64,000 nt of DNA from Pseudanabaena sp. BC1403 (lineage in GTDB: Bacteria; Cyanobacteriota; Cyanobacteriia; Pseudanabaenales; Pseudanabaenaceae), in NCBI RefSeq assembly GCF_002914585.1, contig NZ_PDDM01000022.1, positions 29,279-93,278 on the forward strand, written 5' to 3'. This document shows, one piece after another, positions 60,608-64,000 of this stretch (the first letter of the stretch is position 1; each line of letters opens with the position of its first letter). A program made the translations under genes and the position numbers. Below the pieces are notes generated by a model. It ran no database searches. It saw nothing but the letters and a program-made list of their open reading frames with translations, and was not told the DNA's origin.

Positions 60608-61141
60608 ATGGCAATTGTCTTATCCCTTCAAGAAAACGTAGACTTACTGCTACTTTTAGTCAAGTTAGCGATCGCGTTAGGCTCAATTGCCATTACGTTA
60701 TTACTGCTATTTTGGTTGCGACTTAAGAAAATTGAAAAACGGATATATCAGAGAAGACGACAGCTAAAGTCGAGATTCAATCAAAATATCACACTGAAGA
60801 CCTCACAAAAAATACTGCCAAAGCCTTACAAATCCTTTAGTCCGACCCACGTTATCGCCAATCGATCAATTGGTAATCTGGCAACTGTCAACAAGCGATC
60901 GCCAAAGACTCAGTTGTATATAACAACTTCATCCCCAAAGCTTTTACCAAAATCAAAGAGACGCTCTAGTCGAGTTCGTTTGCACTGGTTATGGGCAATT
61001 ATGATTGCCAGTATGACAGGCATGGCGATCGCCTTATTGCAGCTAGGTAATAGCTTTATTAGTTCTGAATACATGCCAATTATTTGGTTGTTAATCGGTG
61101 TAACCCTAGTCATCAGCGCCACATTTATCGAAATTGCATAG
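60608..61141 (+). CDS. two-helix membrane protein of unknown function
   Basis: 177 residues from ATG 60608. N-terminal membrane helix (LLVKLAIALGSIAITLLLLFW), a very basic loop (Lys/Arg/Ser-rich, many KS and RRSSR), then two C-terminal helices (LWAIMIASMTGMAIALLQL and YMPIIWLLIGVTLVISATF). No family recognised. Two hairpins follow directly. Confidence 0.75.
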   Translation: MAIVLSLQENVDLLLLLVKLAIALGSIAITLLLLFWLRLKKIEKRIYQRRRQLKSRFNQNITLKTSQKILPKPYKSFSPTHVIANRSIGNLATVNKRSPKTQLYITTSSPKLLPKSKRRSSRVRLHWLWAIMIASMTGMAIALLQLGNSFISSEYMPIIWLLIGVTLVISATFIEIA

Positions 61142-61148
61142 CGTTAGA

Positions 61149-61175
61149 GTTTTCAGTGCCTGCGGCGCTGAAAAC
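61149..61175. terminator. 12-bp hairpin after membrane protein gene
   Basis: GTTTTCAGTGCC pairs with GGCGCTGAAAAC (one G-T pair), loop TGC, 8 nt after the stop. Confidence 0.65.
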
Positions 61176-61257
61176 ATATAAAACCGCAAATCTGTACCGC
61201 CCGCTACGCGGGCGGTACAGATTTGCGGTTTTATATTTAATTATGCCTAGCTACTTA
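61176..61257. repeat. perfect 29-bp hairpin with family-A tail
   Basis: ATATAAAACCGCAAATCTG...CCGC (61176-61204), loop TAC, complement to 61236, then the consensus tail TTAATTATG...CTACTTA (61237-61257). The stem's GTACCGCCCGC is shared with 28079-28113 and 617-655. Confidence 0.85.
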
Positions 61258-61322
61258 AATACGCGACAATTAAGACTCCGTGAGAATTGCGGCAAAGCTA
61301 AAAAATATTTGGGACAATAAAT

Positions 61323-62363
61323 ATGCGACGTGCGGTTTTATGTGGATATTACGGAATGGGGAATGGTGGTGATGAGGCGCTACTTGCCACTTTGCTGCAA
61401 ATGCTCCCCAATGATGTCCAACCGCTTGTATTGTCTGCTAGTCCTAGAGCCACCGAAAATTTGCATCAGGTCGAAGCTAGCGATCGCTACTCAGTATTTG
61501 CATTGATCAATGAACTAAGGCGATCGGATTTATTTGTTTGGGGCGGTGGTAGCTTGATGCAAGATGCCACTAGTGCCAGAAATCCGATTTATTATGGTGG
61601 CATCATGGGCTTAGCGCAGGGGATGGGCTTGCAAACGATCGCTTGGGCGCAAGGGGTGGGACCACTGAAGCGCAAGTTGAGTAAATGGATCGCTAGACGC
61701 GCTTTTCAGGGATGTTCATCGGTGTCAGTGCGCGATCGCCAATCGGCACAATTATTGGCAGACTGGCAAATTAAGAGTGTGGTCGCCCCTGATCCTGTAT
61801 GGGCTTTGGATGCAACTCCAATTAATATGTATCGTGATTTATCAAACCCTCGTGTTGCTGTGGTTTTGCGATCGCATCCTGCGCTAACTTCCTGTCGCCT
61901 TGCGACAATCACTGAAGCTTTGCAGAAGTTGCAGAAACAAACCAATGCTGAAATTTTATTGATCCCATTTCAGCCATCTCAAGATAAGGCGATCGCCCAA
62001 GCAATTTGTGATTCTCTTAATGAAAAGATGCCAAACCACAGTCAAATCATCATTCAAAAAGATCCACGTCGCCTTAAGGGGATTTTCAATGGTATAGATC
62101 TGACGATCGCGATGCGGCTACATGGATTAATTATGGCGGCGGCTGAAGGCAGTAATTGTTCAGCAATTAGTTACGATCCGAAAGTTTCTTATCTCATGGA
62201 AGATTTAGGAATCTCTGGTTGGGAATTAGAGGATTTACCCGACGATGCGCAGTTACTTACGGATGCTTGGGTTGATCACCTCGAACATCAAAATCAAACT
62301 TTAAGCGATCGGGTACTGCAACTCAAACAACAAGCTTTGATTCATCAAAAAATATTAGGTTAG
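61323..62363 (+). CDS. csaB: polysaccharide pyruvyl transferase CsaB
   Basis: 346 residues. LCGYYGMGNGGDEALL at the start, FVWGGGSLMQDATS, IAWAQGVGPL, FHAQ-like IAMRLHGLIMAAAEGSN near the C-terminus, all typical of CsaB/WcaK-type enzymes. It attaches pyruvate as a ketal to cell-wall polysaccharide, often the anchor for S-layer proteins. The last codons are part of a perfect hairpin (62351-62399). Confidence 0.92.
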   Translation: MRRAVLCGYYGMGNGGDEALLATLLQMLPNDVQPLVLSASPRATENLHQVEASDRYSVFALINELRRSDLFVWGGGSLMQDATSARNPIYYGGIMGLAQGMGLQTIAWAQGVGPLKRKLSKWIARRAFQGCSSVSVRDRQSAQLLADWQIKSVVAPDPVWALDATPINMYRDLSNPRVAVVLRSHPALTSCRLATITEALQKLQKQTNAEILLIPFQPSQDKAIAQAICDSLNEKMPNHSQIIIQKDPRRLKGIFNGIDLTIAMRLHGLIMAAAEGSNCSAISYDPKVSYLMEDLGISGWELEDLPDDAQLLTDAWVDHLEHQNQTLSDRVLQLKQQALIHQKILG

Positions 62364-62399
62364 TAAGGTGGGCAATGCCCACCTTACTAACCTAATATT
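62351..62399. terminator. perfect 23-bp hairpin, starts inside csaB
   Basis: AATATTAGGTTAGTAAGGTGGGC (62351-62373), loop AAT, complement to 62399. The left arm holds the final csaB codons and stop. Confidence 0.85.
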
Positions 62400-62522
62400 C
62401 TCAATATGAAACCGATTTTGGTGTTTCAAGCGCCTTGGGCGCTTGGAACACCAAAATCGTTTTTTTGAAAGCCCACCGTAGGCGGGCTTTCAAAAAAACG
62501 ACTTTTATAATGAGAATTACTG
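62390..62522. mobile_element. ~133-bp MITE, second copy
   Basis: Reverse orientation to the one at 33980-34111: ATTCTCAATATGAAACCG at the left, TATAATGAGAATTACTG at the right. Inside are CCAAAATCG stems with a GCGCCTTGGGCGC tip and a GAAAGCCCACC/GGCGGGCTTTC stem. The 8-bp CCTTACTA flanks it (62382-62389 and 62523-62530). The left flank also belongs to the csaB hairpin, so its boundary is less certain. Confidence 0.75.
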
Positions 62523-62679
62523 CCTTACTAATTTTCAAAACCTTGTGTACATAGAATTGTGATAACTTAGAGTACTGTAAACATTTTAGAAATATTTTCG
62601 AGAGATATTTTCGGCAACGAGCAAAAACTCCTCGCTCCTCGAAATGTTGCCCTAGAAATCCAAAACAAGCTTACTTAAT

Positions 62680-63279
62680 ATGGCAGACATTACAACCCAA
62701 CAAATTCAAGAGCTACGTGCGAGAACTGGTGCAGGTATCAAAGACTGTAAAGCAGCGCTCGTTGACTCCAGCGGTGATTTTACCAAGGCAACAGAATACC
62801 TAAGACAAAAGGGGCTTGCCTCTGCTGTTAAAAAAGCAGCCCGTGAAGCATCTGAAGGAATCGTCCATAGTTATATTCACTTTGGTAGCCGCATTGGCGT
62901 GCTAGTCGAAGTTAACTGCGAAACTGATTTCGTGGCTCGTCGTGAAGAACTCAAAGAACTAGCTGATAGCGTAGCCAAGCAAATTGCTGCTTGCCCTAAC
63001 GTGGAATATGTCAGTGTTGCCGATATTCCTGCTGCTTTTGTAGAAAGTGAAAAGCAAATCGAAGCTGGCAAAGAAGATTTAGCTAGCAAGCCTGCTGCTA
63101 TCCGCGAGAAGATTGTGCTTGGTCGCATCGAAAAGCGCTTGAAAGAATTGTGCTTACTAGATCAGCCTTACATCAAAGATCAAAGCATCACCGTTGATGA
63201 ATTGGTTAAACTAACTGCGACTAAGCTTAGCGAAAATGTTAAAGTTCGTCGCTTTGTCCGCTTTGTTGTTGGTGAATAA
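62680..63279 (+). CDS. tsf: translation elongation factor Ts
   Basis: 199 residues. MADITTQQIQELRARTGAGIKDCKAAL is the helical N-domain, then SEGIVHSYIHFGSRIGVLVEVNCETDFVARREELKELADSVAKQI, the core that contacts EF-Tu, and QPYIKDQSITVDELVKL. It recycles EF-Tu-GDP. Length is short, like other cyanobacterial forms lacking the second core subdomain. rpsB, its usual upstream neighbour, is not directly upstream here. A MITE and csaB lie there. Confidence 0.96.
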   Translation: MADITTQQIQELRARTGAGIKDCKAALVDSSGDFTKATEYLRQKGLASAVKKAAREASEGIVHSYIHFGSRIGVLVEVNCETDFVARREELKELADSVAKQIAACPNVEYVSVADIPAAFVESEKQIEAGKEDLASKPAAIREKIVLGRIEKRLKELCLLDQPYIKDQSITVDELVKLTATKLSENVKVRRFVRFVVGE

Positions 63280-63280
63280 T

Positions 63281-63335
63281 AAAAAAAATTCGATTTTTTT
63301 AGCTCCATAGGAGCTAAAAAAATCGAATTTTTTTT
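63281..63335. terminator. perfect 26-bp hairpin after tsf
   Basis: AAAAAAAATTCGATTTTTTTAGCTCC, loop ATA, complement to 63335, starting two bases past the tsf stop. A/T-rich and strong. Confidence 0.88.
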
Positions 63336-63366
63336 AGCTAGATTTAAAAAAATAATGTGAACTACG

Positions 63367-63933
63367 ATGCTGGTGCGTATTGATAAAGATATTCAAAATA
63401 TCCAACAGGCGATCGCTGAGGCGATCACTCGTATCGATGTTATTCATATTGAGTATTCACAGGCGATCGCTCAAGCAGTTCAGCAACAAATTTTGCTCAC
63501 AGTATTTAAGTTTTGCACCCAAAAATGTCCTGACGCATTTCTAGCACTATCTCTATCAGCTCGGCAAAATTTGCAAGACGCACTGCGGCAGAGGATCAAA
63601 TCGCTCTGTGAGCAGATGCAAAAAACTCTCGAAGAATGCGATCGCGACAGTCGCACTAATCAAGAAAATCTCGATACCCTGCTCAGTAAGCTCCTCAATG
63701 AAAGTATGGAGAAACTGAACCAGCTTTTAGTCGAGCATAAAGTTTTAAATTCTGAAGAAAACAAGACTAAAGACGATAAAAATATACAGATGAGTATTCG
63801 TCTTGCTGAAATTGAGTTTACCGATCGCAAGGTCATGTCGCATCGAGGCGAGTTGCGCGTTTTATCGGCAAGGCTAGCGCACTTGCACAATGAGCTAGAG
63901 AAAAAATATCAACAAGGAATGAAAAATAAATAA
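63367..63933 (+). CDS. coiled-coil hypothetical protein
   Basis: 188 residues, mostly helical with heptad character (LQDALRQRIKSLCEQMQKTLE, LLSKLLNESMEKLNQLLVEH, LSARLAHLHNELEKKYQQG). No signal peptide or membrane segment. I do not recognise a family. It follows tsf with only a hairpin between. The remaining 67 nt of the window show no feature. Confidence 0.7.
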   Translation: MLVRIDKDIQNIQQAIAEAITRIDVIHIEYSQAIAQAVQQQILLTVFKFCTQKCPDAFLALSLSARQNLQDALRQRIKSLCEQMQKTLEECDRDSRTNQENLDTLLSKLLNESMEKLNQLLVEHKVLNSEENKTKDDKNIQMSIRLAEIEFTDRKVMSHRGELRVLSARLAHLHNELEKKYQQGMKNK

Positions 63934-64000
63934 CTTGTGCAAATTAGGATAAGCTCAGACAAAGAGAAAAAAGGAATAATTTTGGGTTATTACAGCGAAG

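Noticed and set aside
1..64000. rRNA, tRNA, tmRNA and known riboswitches
   Set aside because: No cloverleaf with TTCGA-type arms or recognised riboswitch core was found by eye. A covariance-model scan would be needed to exclude them.

Overview
The window is chromosomal DNA of a cyanobacterium. The octamer GCGATCGC and its truncated forms (the HIP1 repeat typical of cyanobacteria) recur throughout. The gene content agrees: LL-diaminopimelate aminotransferase (dapL), a pilMNOQ cluster without pilP, two bacterioferritin subunit types, Uma2-family nucleases, FHA, PATAN/DUF4388 and TPR proteins. Codon use and the very repetitive intergenic DNA suggest a filamentous form of the Pseudanabaena type. 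That last point is inference.

Layout. 1-2.4 kb: partial GST, ABM-like protein, two exported proteins. 2.6-6.8 kb: a minus-strand GTPase / roadblock / PATAN module in which the roadblock gene, its partner and their leader are tandemly duplicated. 6.9-7.9 kb: a MerR-pentapeptide fusion. 8.1-11.7 kb: a four-gene operon with a biuret hydrolase (BiuH) homologue, an orphan two-domain ABC ATPase, a cupin and a second isochorismatase-family hydrolase. 11.8-17 kb: YdeI-like protein, beta-carbonic anhydrase, 5'-nucleotidase, Uma2 nuclease, dapL. 17.1-19.4 kb: an AT-rich stretch without HIP1 that carries a HEPN/Abi-like gene. 19.5-33.9 kb: DUF433, Uma2, Vat-like acetyltransferase, histidine kinase and sensor protein, a SWIM protein, a DUF2887 nuclease, AraC regulator, methyltransferase, WGR-HEAT giant, TPR protein, hisG. 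34.3-36.9 kb: adenylate/guanylate cyclase translationally coupled to a molybdopterin-domain lipoprotein. 37.4-39 kb: a 57-residue Bfd ferredoxin and two complementary bacterioferritin subunits. 39.1-43.5 kb: DUF1643, then a compact three-gene cassette (double GHKL ATPase, receiver protein, ComEC-like metallo-beta-lactamase-fold protein), which is the strongest candidate for an undescribed system. 43.7-47.7 kb: aliphatic amidase, DGPF protein, GST and ECF42-type sigma factor. 47.8-51.1 kb: hisS, two small paralogues, holB. 51.6-56.8 kb: pilQ-O-N-M. 57.1-64 kb: prfB with a programmed frameshift, two FHA proteins, csaB, tsf and hypothetical genes.

The intergenic DNA is as notable as the genes. 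More than thirty hairpins occur, many perfect, with stems of 13-33 bp and 3-nt loops. They belong to several repeat families: a ~101-104 bp family with inverted ends containing TTAATTATG and TACTTA, a 103-bp family with ends ATACCAA/TTGGTAT (three copies), a TACAGCA/TGCTGTA family, and a ~132-bp MITE. One MITE copy sits inside a 103-bp element with an exact 8-bp target duplication, which proves past mobility. Several hairpins start inside the last codons of genes, and short relics of gene ends (hisS, a DUF2887 gene, the WGR-HEAT gene, perhaps a RelE toxin) lie beside them. I see no rRNA, tRNA, CRISPR array, complete insertion sequence or prophage.
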